From Bacillota bacterium (GTDB lineage: Bacteria; Bacillota; Clostridia; Tissierellales; Gottschalkiaceae): DNA of 17,839 bases. Every line of letters starts with the position of its first letter. Position 1 is the stretch's first letter. The position numbers were made by a program, and so were the translations under genes. The stretch is from contig JAEZUY010000037.1 in assembly GCA_023420895.1 (NCBI GenBank), positions 1 through 17,839 of the forward strand. The letters are read 5' to 3'. The notes under the pieces are model-generated. The model ran no database searches and had not been told where the DNA came from. It worked only from the letters and a program-made list of their open reading frames with translations. Of this stretch, positions 1-7,700 are shown in pieces.

Positions 1-2
1 CA

Positions 3-203
3 TTTTCAGGGGAAGGTTTTGAGAATGTGGGGATTGCTGCTGTAGTTTACGGAAGTACAGTATTTGATGGAAGAACTGACCTGACAGTGCAAAGACGTCA
101 GATGAACGTGCCCTATGTTGGAAGACCGAAATCTGTTCATGCGTACTTAGACTCATACAGAGGAAGTACAAAAAATCTTTCAGTTAAATCAAGTTCATTT
201 TAA
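3..203 (+). pseudogene. 5'-truncated vWA pilin, upstream fragment (frame broken)
   Basis: This frame is open from the window edge to a TAA at 201-203, so the true start lies outside the window. The 66 visible residues include GIAAVVYGSTVFDGRTDL, which resembles a core strand of a von Willebrand A domain (the VxLVxYGS-like strand of pilus tip adhesins). The remainder of the same domain continues in the next frame and is open from position 151, so the two pieces look like one gene broken by a one-base frame change somewhere in 151-203. Candidate slip sites are the A6 run at 170-175 and the T4 run at 198-201. The vWA identification is inferred from the joined reading. A sequencing error is a live alternative. 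Confidence 0.6.
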
Positions 204-252
204 TGAAATTAACAATAATGGAGTATATAAAAACTATTACAGCACAATAGGA

Positions 253-1533
253 ATGTTCATGGTGGACAGCGATAAAGACAGAATAAAAGACATAACCGTA
301 ACTGGACCGAATAATGAGACACGGATAGCACAGATAAAAGATTTAGGAGTTCCGACTGCATCTGCGGCAATAAATTTAAGAAAAGAATATGATTTAGATA
401 TATATGCTCTTGGAGTCGGATTTGAAACAGATTTTGTTGGCGGACATGAGTCTCTTGCAGCAAAATCACGATATGTAAGACTTCCATATAATGACAACTA
501 TTTAAGGATGGAAGCAAGAAATCTTATGCTGAATATAACTGGAAAAAGAGAGAACTATTTTCTTGCACAAAATGCCGTAGATATACAGACTAAGCTTAGA
601 GATATAACTAAAAAGATAAAATACTCAATACCCAATGGAGAAGTACATGACATTATAGGAGAAGATTTCAATCTGATTATGGACAGTCCCGACAGTCAGA
701 TGCCGAATGGAGGTCTAAAAGTTCACTATCCATGGACACAGGGAAATCCTGATGATTATGATATAGTTGTCACTATGGACAATAGAACTCTCAGAGAAGA
801 GCAGCGGATTCCAGATTTAAAAAATAGAATTGAAGTGAAGTTTAAAGATGGACAGATTCATTTAGAAAATCTGGAACTCATAGGAACAGGCAACTGGGTA
901 AATATAGAGTACAATGTTCAGATAGATACTGAAAAAGAAGGCTTTGATCCTGATAAGCTGTATCAGACGAATGGAAGAACAGTTCTCGCACCTGATATAA
1001 TAAACAACCCTGATAAAAAACTGGATTTTTACGTTCCTTCAGCTAGAGCTGAAACTACTGAAGTTGAAGTAGAGAAAATTTGGGAAAGAGTTCAAGAGGA
1101 GCCTATAAAACTTAAACTTGAGAAATATAAATATACTGGAGAAGATTATCTCGGAGAAGCCACTGAAGAGGCATTCAGCAATCCGGACAGTCAGGACAAA
1201 TTTATAAAAGACGGACCTGATACAGTAATATCTTTAAGTGGCGAAGGCGGAATATGGTCAAAGACTTTTAAAGATTTTATAAAATTCGACAGAAGAGGCA
1301 ATGACTATGTATTCCGTATTACGGAAGTTATTCCGGCTGAGAGCAGCTGGGAAACTGAATATAGTGTTCATAAGACAGAAGACAGCTATATGCTTACAGT
1401 TAAGAACATAGGTAAATATAAGCCTAATATGCCTAATACAGGCGGAAAAGGAAACAACAAAATTTATTTATTAGGAGCTGCTTTTTTGACTTTTTCGTCT
1501 GTATTTATAGTTAAAAAATATATAAACTATTAA
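253..1533 (+). CDS. vWA-domain pilin/adhesin, C-terminal part, MPNTG-anchored
   Basis: This is the C-terminal 426 residues of a sortase-anchored surface protein. The frame is open from 151, and the ATG at 253 has no convincing ribosome site, so it is probably not a true start but the continuation of the gene in 3-203. Residues 1-60 look like the end of a vWA domain (IYALGVGF). They are followed by a region typical of vWA pilins that contains YQTNGRT (residues 237-243). A beta-rich, Cna-B-like region (about 275-380) comes next. The sorting signal MPNTG is at residues 393-397, followed by a hydrophobic helix and a KKYINY tail. MPNTG is a variant of LPXTG with Met in place of Leu. A strong terminator follows directly. 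The protein is probably a pilus tip or ancillary adhesin whose substrate status depends on the neighbouring class C sortase. Family assignment is confident; the binding target is unknown. Confidence 0.75.
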   Translation: MFMVDSDKDRIKDITVTGPNNETRIAQIKDLGVPTASAAINLRKEYDLDIYALGVGFETDFVGGHESLAAKSRYVRLPYNDNYLRMEARNLMLNITGKRENYFLAQNAVDIQTKLRDITKKIKYSIPNGEVHDIIGEDFNLIMDSPDSQMPNGGLKVHYPWTQGNPDDYDIVVTMDNRTLREEQRIPDLKNRIEVKFKDGQIHLENLELIGTGNWVNIEYNVQIDTEKEGFDPDKLYQTNGRTVLAPDIINNPDKKLDFYVPSARAETTEVEVEKIWERVQEEPIKLKLEKYKYTGEDYLGEATEEAFSNPDSQDKFIKDGPDTVISLSGEGGIWSKTFKDFIKFDRRGNDYVFRITEVIPAESSWETEYSVHKTEDSYMLTVKNIGKYKPNMPNTGGKGNNKIYLLGAAFLTFSSVFIVKKYINY

Positions 1534-1543
1534 CAGGATTTGG

Positions 1544-1583
1544 ATAAGAAGAGAAGAGCCTATAGCTCTTCTTTTCTTATTTT
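1544..1583 (+). terminator. Rho-independent terminator after vWA pilin
   Basis: A 16-bp stem (arms 1544-1559 and 1565-1580, one G:T wobble, 5-nt loop) is followed by a short T-rich stretch. It lies 11 bases after the stop codon and separates the vWA pilin from the first sortase. Confidence 0.85.
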
Positions 1584-1647
1584 AAATTCAGAAAAGATAT
1601 CTATAAGTCAAATAAACTGTCATTAAAATTTAGAACTATTAGGGCTT

Positions 1648-1677
1648 TTGTTATATAATAGTATATAAAGGTATAAT
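1648..1677 (+). promoter_or_regulatory. Sigma-A promoter of first sortase
   Basis: TTGTTA (1648-1653), an 18-bp spacer and TATAAT (1672-1677) match a vegetative promoter. A second TATAAT lies at 1654-1659. A 6-bp hairpin with a GCTT loop (1679-1694) would sit at the extreme 5' end of the transcript. The sortase therefore appears to be transcribed separately from the preceding pilin. Confidence 0.6.
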
Positions 1678-1703
1678 TAATTGAGCTTTCAATTCATATA
1701 AGT

Positions 1704-1746
1704 AAGGAGGATTGACAGTCAATATTTGATACTGTCATAAAGAACT
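1704..1746 (+). promoter_or_regulatory. Strong SD separated from start by a hairpin
   Basis: AAGGAGG at 1704-1710 is a near-perfect Shine-Dalgarno, but it lies 36 nt upstream of the only credible ATG (1747). The reading frame is closed by TAA at 1738-1740. Between them is a 7-bp inverted repeat, TGACAGT (1713-1719) and ACTGTCA (1731-1737). If it folds, the SD and ATG are brought to an effective spacing of about 11 nt, which would make initiation structure-dependent. A TTGACA at 1712-1717 overlaps this element and could instead be a -35 box, but no good -10 follows. Confidence 0.45.
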
Positions 1747-2958
1747 ATGAAAATATTCGGAAAAGGAAAAATAAAAGTTCCGAAGCTTAAAAAGGCAGAG
1801 GATTATGGATATGAAAATAGGGGCAATAGAGGGAAAAAAACAGAGTCAAAATCGGGTAAAGATGATGAAAATAAAACAGAAGATAAAATAAAAAATAATG
1901 AGGAAAAGCTGAGTTCAGATGAATTATCTCAAAAATCCAGATTAAACAGAAAAAAGAAAAAGAAGAGTAAAAAGAGCAGAAGTAAAAAAGAAAATGATAA
2001 AGGAAAAAAATTAAAAAAGAAAAAAAATAATAAGGTGAATAATATTCTTTTTGGTCTGCTGTTTATAATAGGTCTTTTAATACTTCTGTATCCTAGAATT
2101 TCAGACTATTATTATAGAATAGATCAGAATAATGAAATTGAAGAATACGAAGAAAAAGTCGATAAGCTGGATGAAGAGGATATAAAAGAACAGCTGGAGC
2201 AGGCCAGAAGATTTAATGAAGCTTTATATTCTGGAACGGGACAGAAGTTTTCGGATCCATTCAGTAAAGAAACAGCTAATGTTTTAGAGGGATATGATGT
2301 AAGTCAGTATCCTAAACTATTTAAGAGTAAGGAAGTTATAGGGTATTTAAAGATACCTAAGTTAGGACAAAAACTTTCAATTAAAAATGGAGCGAGCGAA
2401 GCGATACTCAGAGATGGGGTTGGATATCTTCCAAATACTTCTCTTCCGGTAGGAGGAAAAAATACTCATACAGTTTTGACAGCACATAGAGGATTGCCGC
2501 AGGCGAAACTTTTCAGGGAAATAGACAAGCTTAAAAAAGGAGATAAATTTTATGTTTATGTGCTGAATCAGAAGCTGGCTTATGAGGTTGACAATATTAA
2601 GATAGTGCTTCCTTCAGAGACAGAAGAACTGAGGATATATGAAGGAAAGGACTATGCAACACTTCTTTCATGTCACCCCTATACTATAAACTCTCATAGA
2701 ATTTTAGTAAGGGGACATAGAGTTCCTTATATAGAAGATGATGAAAGATTAGCTGATGAACTTGATAAAGAACCAATAAACTTTAGAGTTATATTACTGA
2801 TATTCTTTATTCTAATCATAATAGTATCTATAATAATAAAATTGAAGAGAGATAAAATTATAAAAAGAACACCTCTTAAAGATGAGGAGGATCTGATAAA
2901 AAATCAGATAGACGAATTAAAAATTAAAAAAAAGAAGAAATTTAAAAAGAAGAAATAA
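1747..2958 (+). CDS. Class C (pilin-polymerising) sortase with basic tails
   Basis: This is a membrane transpeptidase that cleaves LPXTG-like signals and links pilin subunits through isopeptide bonds outside the membrane. Residues 1-97 form an unusually long cytosolic N-tail, with about 38 Lys/Arg against 15 Asp/Glu. A transmembrane helix follows (about 98-118). The lid motif Asp-Pro-Phe is at 170-172, the catalytic His at 247 (TAHRG), the catalytic Cys at 309 (LLSCHPY) and the Arg at 318. A second hydrophobic helix (about 348-366) and a Lys-rich C-tail ending in a poly-Lys run complete it. The lid and the C-terminal anchor place it in class C. It lies between two surface-protein units, has its own promoter and terminator, and shares motifs with the second sortase at 13958-15247. 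The long poly-Lys N-tail is atypical for the family. The start is the first in-frame ATG after a stop. Confidence 0.93.
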   Translation: MKIFGKGKIKVPKLKKAEDYGYENRGNRGKKTESKSGKDDENKTEDKIKNNEEKLSSDELSQKSRLNRKKKKKSKKSRSKKENDKGKKLKKKKNNKVNNILFGLLFIIGLLILLYPRISDYYYRIDQNNEIEEYEEKVDKLDEEDIKEQLEQARRFNEALYSGTGQKFSDPFSKETANVLEGYDVSQYPKLFKSKEVIGYLKIPKLGQKLSIKNGASEAILRDGVGYLPNTSLPVGGKNTHTVLTAHRGLPQAKLFREIDKLKKGDKFYVYVLNQKLAYEVDNIKIVLPSETEELRIYEGKDYATLLSCHPYTINSHRILVRGHRVPYIEDDERLADELDKEPINFRVILLIFFILIIIVSIIIKLKRDKIIKRTPLKDEEDLIKNQIDELKIKKKKKFKKKK

Positions 2959-2989
2959 TTTATAAATGGAAATATTATAAAGGTTATTC

Positions 2990-3040
2990 ACTTGCCTCTT
3001 AAATTTAATTTTAAAATAAATTTAAGAGGCAAGTTTTTTT
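2990..3040 (+). terminator. Rho-independent terminator after first sortase
   Basis: A perfect 17-bp stem (2991-3007 paired with 3017-3033), extended by one A:T pair, is followed by a run of seven T. It begins 31 bases after the sortase stop and closes that unit. Confidence 0.93.
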
Positions 3041-3224
3041 ATAAAATGAATTAGAAAGCATATGAATTATGTGAAATAAAATATTAATAATATACAAATT
3101 AAAACATATTTATTTTTATATAAATCTTGTTAATAAAGGCGCATATACTGAAAAATGGGACTGCTGACAGAGTCAGTCAAATGAATAAGATAAATTACAA
3201 AAGTGATTTACAAATAAAAAAATA

Positions 3225-3368
3225 ATGAAGATGTTTAGATTAATTTTAAACAAGAGGCAGTTATCAACGTTTATATGGATTTTGAAAAAAAGTAGAGATA
3301 AAAAAAATCTGATACAAAATAAGATATCAATAAAAGCTGCTATGGACAATAGAAAAAGATTGATTTAA
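3225..3368 (+). CDS. Possible small basic peptide (doubtful)
   Basis: This 47-residue frame starts MKMFRLILNKRQ and is rich in Lys, Arg and Ile. Its TAA (3366-3368) coincides with the first base of a terminator-like inverted repeat, which is the main reason to list it. There is no Shine-Dalgarno before the ATG at 3225 or the ATG at 3231, no clear promoter, and its composition is what random AT-rich DNA would give. I do not recognise it, and it is more likely spurious than real. Confidence 0.15.
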   Translation: MKMFRLILNKRQLSTFIWILKKSRDKKNLIQNKISIKAAMDNRKRLI

Positions 3369-3393
3369 AAAATAAGGAAGTTCTTATTTTTTA
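3366..3393 (+). terminator. A/T-only terminator-like hairpin
   Basis: AAAAAATAAG and CTTATTTTTT form a perfect 10-bp (11 with flanks) inverted repeat around a 6-nt loop. The 3' arm supplies its own T-run, so it could act in either direction, though the stem has only one G:C pair. There is no confident gene immediately upstream for it to serve. Confidence 0.4.
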
Positions 3394-3483
3394 TTTAGTT
3401 TTACAAAAAGTGATGTCGCTGAGGTGATATTGAAAAAACAGTCCATTATTTTGAAAAAAGTAGACAAAAATGACATGAAAAGG

Positions 3484-3512
3484 TTTACACAGGGTGCTAT
3501 TGGGAGTATAAT
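3484..3512 (+). promoter_or_regulatory. Sigma-A promoter of giant adhesin operon
   Basis: TTTACA (3484-3489), a 17-bp spacer and TATAAT (3507-3512) give a near-consensus promoter. An overlapping second set, TTGGGA (3500-3505), 17 bp and TATAAT (3523-3528), may form a tandem start. Transcription would begin at about 3519 or 3535 and read into 3675-4130 and then the giant adhesin. Confidence 0.8.
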
Positions 3513-3528
3513 ATAATAAAGATATAAT

Positions 3529-3623
3529 TTATGACGTTTAATGTCATAAAGGACATCACTTTACATAGCTTTTATGAAGTTTTGTGAAGTAAAAACTTGA
3601 AGTTCTTGGGGAAGACTTCAAGT
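3529..3623 (+). promoter_or_regulatory. Structured 5' leader with two hairpins
   Basis: The roughly 155-nt leader of the adhesin operon contains a perfect 7-bp hairpin, TTATGAC (3529-3535) with GTCATAA (3543-3549). It also holds a stronger 12-bp hairpin with one bulged T and a GGGG loop (arms 3595-3607 and 3612-3623). Neither is followed by a T-run, so they are not terminators. They may govern mRNA stability or translation. I could not match them to a known riboswitch. Confidence 0.5.
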
Positions 3624-3674
3624 CTAACAGCAGAATTGGGAAAAAATTAAATAATTAAAGGGGGGTTTAGAGCC

Positions 3675-4130
3675 ATGAAAAGGTTTGCACATGCACTTTC
3701 ATTTAGAAAGCTCAAAAAAGCAATAGCGGCAGCAACAGTGATGAGCATTTGCTTTGCAAATATTTTTAATGCTGCAGTATACGCCGAAGGCGAATATGCA
3801 GGCTCTAATGACTGGTGGAATGAGAGAAACAACATTGAACTCGAATATACCTATGATGAAAATGGAGAATATCCTACTTATCATGACGAAGACGTCAATC
3901 TTGCAGAAGATAAAGTAGTGAATCCTAATACAGGAATAACATCTCCATCGATTGAAACTGAAACACAGGGATTATCAGATGATGATCCGGAAGCTAAACT
4001 CAGAAGAAACAGAACTGTCAAGTATGAAGAAGGATGGGTTACAAAATACGCATCTGAAACTGAGAATCAGGGAGAGACTGAAATCAATCTCAGAGTTGAA
4101 GCTAAAGAAGAACAAAAAAAGACTAATTGA
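3675..4130 (+). CDS. Short secreted protein, probable truncated vWA pilin
   Basis: This is a 151-residue exported protein. A well-placed ribosome site (AAAGGGGGG at 3657-3665, 9 nt spacing) supports the ATG at 3675. Residues 1-37 form a signal peptide with a basic start, a hydrophobic core and a likely cleavage site after VYA. The rest is acidic and polar. Its last 40 residues (EGWVTKYASETE, then EINLRVEAKEEQKKT) resemble the segment that in vWA tip pilins immediately precedes the DVVLVLDxSGSM metal-binding motif. Here the chain ends KKTN-stop at that point. There is no transmembrane or sorting signal, so it would be released rather than anchored. No continuation of a vWA domain is found downstream in any frame. 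It is co-transcribed with the giant adhesin, 38 nt apart. It may be a remnant of a deleted pilin gene, or a real small secreted product. Confidence 0.65.
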   Translation: MKRFAHALSFRKLKKAIAAATVMSICFANIFNAAVYAEGEYAGSNDWWNERNNIELEYTYDENGEYPTYHDEDVNLAEDKVVNPNTGITSPSIETETQGLSDDDPEAKLRRNRTVKYEEGWVTKYASETENQGETEINLRVEAKEEQKKTN

Positions 4131-4168
4131 CTTATTCATTAAAAAATAAAGAGAAAGGAGGGACAGCT

Positions 4169-4552
4169 GTGACGAAGAGAACAGTTAATCTGATACTTTC
4201 AGTATGTATGATTTTAAGTACAATTTTTCCAGCACTTTCAGAAATATCTTATGCCGCTGAAGAAAATATTCAGCAAAAATCTCAAATTGTAAGAAATATA
4301 GAATTTGAAAATCAGGATAATGAAGATTTAAATCAGAACTCCGATTATGAATCGGATACTTCAGTCACCAATCTGATTAATCCGGAAGATATTATTTTTG
4401 ACAGAGAGAACGGAACTGTTTTAGGTATTGAAAATCCGGAAGGAATTTATGAAGGATACGATTTAAAAATTGAAATACCGGCAGAAATAGACGGAACGGC
4501 TGTCAGAAAAATAGATTCTCTAGCCTTCTTTGAGCTGGCAGATCTCGTATAA
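4169..4552 (+). pseudogene. N-terminal fragment of giant LRR adhesin (signal peptide)
   Basis: The start is GTG at 4169, supported by AAAGGAGGG 7 nt upstream; an in-frame TTG at 4127 overlaps the previous stop and has no ribosome site. The 127-residue fragment has a signal peptide (MTKRTVNLILSVCMILSTIF, cleavage near SYA-AEE), an acidic Asn/Asp/Glu linker, and the opening of a BspA-type leucine-rich repeat (IDSLAFFELADLV). TAA at 4550-4552 then stops it. The same frame continues uninterrupted for another 2,480 codons with matching LRR sequence, so this is the N-terminus of the following gene, separated by one nonsense codon. Alone it would make a short secreted peptide. Confidence 0.75.
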
Positions 4553-4759
4553 GCCGATTTCAGCAAAGCTGTAAATCTTACAGAAATAGGAGACTATGCA
4601 TTCGCTTTTTCAGGACTTAGAAAGATAGATCTTTCAAAAGCGGAAAGTCTTAAAAATATAAAAACTTATGCCTTTTTCGGGGCACCTTTAGACTCTATTC
4701 TTCTTCCAGAAGGAAAGGAGCTTGAAAGAATAGAAAAATGTGCTTTCGGAAATTCAGAG

Positions 4760-7700
4760 ATGACTTATGAAGAGCTTGATTATTACTTTACAGAATATGA
4801 ATCTGAAAGACCTGAACTCCATACAGATGGAGCTGTAGCAGAGCTCGACTTCAGCGATGAAAAAGTCTTTCTGGCATTCGATGACGAGCTTGCCGGATTT
4901 ATAGACAGGAAAAATTCAGAAAGCTCAGAAAATGATTTAGAAATATCAGATTCGAATTCAAAAATAATAAATGAGAATAATGCAGAAAAAGAAAGTTCAA
5001 AAAATGAAATAAAGAAGAAGAAATTCATAGAAGAAATCAGTATGAATGAAATAACTGATGGACCTATAGGACTCAGACTCATGAATTCTCCCAGAATGCT
5101 TATGAGAAGTCTCAGAAACGGAGAAAATTTGTGGAGAGTTTATCCGGACATAACTTCTGGAGTATATGTTGAAGGCCAGAATATGAGAATTAATGAAATA
5201 GCAGTTGTAGAGAACAAGGATGAAGGGACAGGAGTCAGATATCTCGAATGGAATCTTCAAGTTGAGCATATGCAGGCTCCCAATCAGAATGAATACTGGG
5301 GTATGATGATTACTCAGCCTCAGGGTGAAGGAGAAGATACTGTATGGATTCCTTTCACGCCGAATTCAGCAAGCACTGAATCTGGAGGAGCTATGACTCC
5401 GGTAAACGGCTATTATAAAGGACCTGCAATTCCGCAAGAAGCAGGAGATTCTCAGTCTGAAATATTTAAAATAAGAACTGAAGTTCCGGAATGGGACAAG
5501 ACTTTAAAGTTTAAATTCGTAAAACTGGATGCAGACGGAAATCTTTTAGAGGGAACTTCAGTAGAACAGGATTTTAAAACGCAGAGACCTATACCGGACA
5601 AGATAAAAGTCAATATTCCGGGATATACCGGAGATGTGACTCTGGGAATTCAGGGTGCCGAGCTGGAAATACCTTATACGGTAAGGATGAGGGACGGAGC
5701 CGGATACCTTTATGAAACAGGTGCAGTGAAAGGCACTGAAGTAAGACTGGAAGCCCCGAAAGGCTATGAAATCGTAAGTCCTGAAGGCGGAAGAGCAATA
5801 GTTCAGAGAAATGATGAAAGCGGAGAGCACTATCTGAACTACTCAATCAGGAAAATAACGAATCCGGCTGAAATGCTCTGGAAATTCAGAGTTACAGATA
5901 TAGACGGAAATCCTGTCGAGGGAGCAAGTGTAAAAGTTACAGATCTCGATGGGAAAGTTCTCGAGGGAATTTCGAGAGTCGACGGTCTTACAGAAGTGAA
6001 AGGGATGTTTATAGACGACAATTTCACAAGATTCAATATCGAAGTATGCAAGGCAGGATACCATACTGACGACAAGCCTGTATACTATTCATCATCAGAA
6101 TCTTCGATAAAGCTTACAATAGCTGAGTCAAAGCCGTCTCAGTTCAATATAGCGGTTAGAGATTCAGAAGACAATAGTGCAGTTACAGGAACAGTTCTTT
6201 CAGTTACAGACGATTTAGGAAATGTTCTTACAGGAGAAGTTTCAGCAGAAGGAACAGTTTCGTTTAACGGGAACTTCACTCCGTGCATGCCTTACGATAT
6301 AAAAACTGTAAGTGTTCCTGAAGGATATTACAGACCGGATATACAGAAAGTGAAATACGAAGAGTCTGAATCAGATCCTGCTGTTTCAGAAATTCAGATT
6401 ATAAAACTGAAAAAAGCTCCAGTAGTTCCTGGAGAAGTTAAAATAAAAACTAATCTTTCAGATGCTGATGTTACAGTAGATATCTACAGAGGAAGTGAGA
6501 TATCTGGAACTCCTTTACTTTCAGATGTCAGCATACCGAGAAATGAAACTGTAAGTCTGTACGACTTTGAAGAGAATCAGATATATACATTAGCAGTAAA
6601 AGGAGTTTCAGATGAAGCTAAATACGGGAGAAATATAGGTTTAGCTAAAAACTTCGTTTATGAATTTACAAATCCGGAAGAGCTTATAACGCTTGAAGAA
6701 TATCCTGAATCAGCTTCCGGAGAACTCAGAATAAGAATATATGAGGAGAGCAGACTCGGTCCTCTCACTAAACGTCTTAACGGAAGACGTATAGTTCTTG
6801 AAGATTCTCAAAGTGAAGATTACTTTGCAACTATTCAGAATGGTGAAGCCGTATTTACAGGACTCACTCCGGGAGAGACATACAGAGTCAAAGGAGTTCC
6901 TCTTTTCAAGAAATACAGCATAGTTAAAAATGATGAGATAACTATAGGAGAAGAAGGAAATTTTGAAGACTGGATTATAGTGAAGAAAAGCTCAACAGTC
7001 TATCTTACAGTCAAAGCTCCTCAGGCCAGAGCTTTTCCTGACGATATGACTGTTAAAATTGCAGATCCTTCTAATAACAGAGTGATAGCAGGACCTGTAA
7101 AAGTTGAAAACGGAATATTGAAGTTTGACAATATACCTCAGGGAAAAATATTTAATTTCGTTTATGATAATGTGCCTGAAAAATGGACACATGAATACAA
7201 TGGAAAAACGCCGTTTTATGCTGAAGAGAATTCCTCTTCAGTGACGGTGAATGATTATTTTGAATGCGGCGAGACGGCTTCAGAAAACTCGATACTGTCC
7301 ATATATGTCAGAGACAGAGATGGAAGTCCGGTAAGCGGATATTCATTTAAACTTAAAGATTCCCAGGGAAATCTTATAGAACCGGAACTGACTACGGGAT
7401 ATGACGGAAGAGCAGTTCATGAATTCATTCCAAAGCTTGAAGGGAAATACACTCTCGTCAATACAGCAGCTAAGGAAGGCTATAACAGCATAAATGTTAA
7501 AGATGTATTAGACTTTACGGAGAAATCTTCAGAAGGTGTTGAAATTACAGTAAGCCAGTCGTCGCCTGAACATTCCAATATATATATAACTGTGCTTGAT
7601 GAGAATGAAAGACCGGTTACAGATAAGCAGCTTAAACTCTATAAGACGAAAAATGGAGTGATAGAGCTTGTAGACGGAGAACTTCAGACGAATCATGAAG

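Larger units (their letters stand above)
3041..3483 (+). other. AT-rich intergenic region with no clear gene
   Basis: This stretch is very AT-rich. It contains an imperfect 17-base direct repeat, ATTTTGAAAAAA(A)GTAGA, at 3279-3296 and 3448-3464. It also holds a nested small palindrome at 3159-3178 (CTGAC-aga-GTCAG), a possible 47-codon open frame at 3225-3368, and a terminator-like hairpin at 3366-3393. I see no homology-suggestive protein. It could be degenerate DNA left by loss of a pilus gene, or simply a regulatory spacer. Confidence 0.5.

Noticed and set aside
1712..1741. TTGACA at 1712 as a -35 box giving a leaderless sortase mRNA
   Set aside because: No acceptable -10 follows at 16-18 bp, and a better promoter lies at 1648-1677.
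4127..4168. TTG start for the giant adhesin N-terminus
   Set aside because: It overlaps the previous stop and has no ribosome site. GTG at 4169 has AAAGGAGGG at proper spacing and gives a clean signal peptide.
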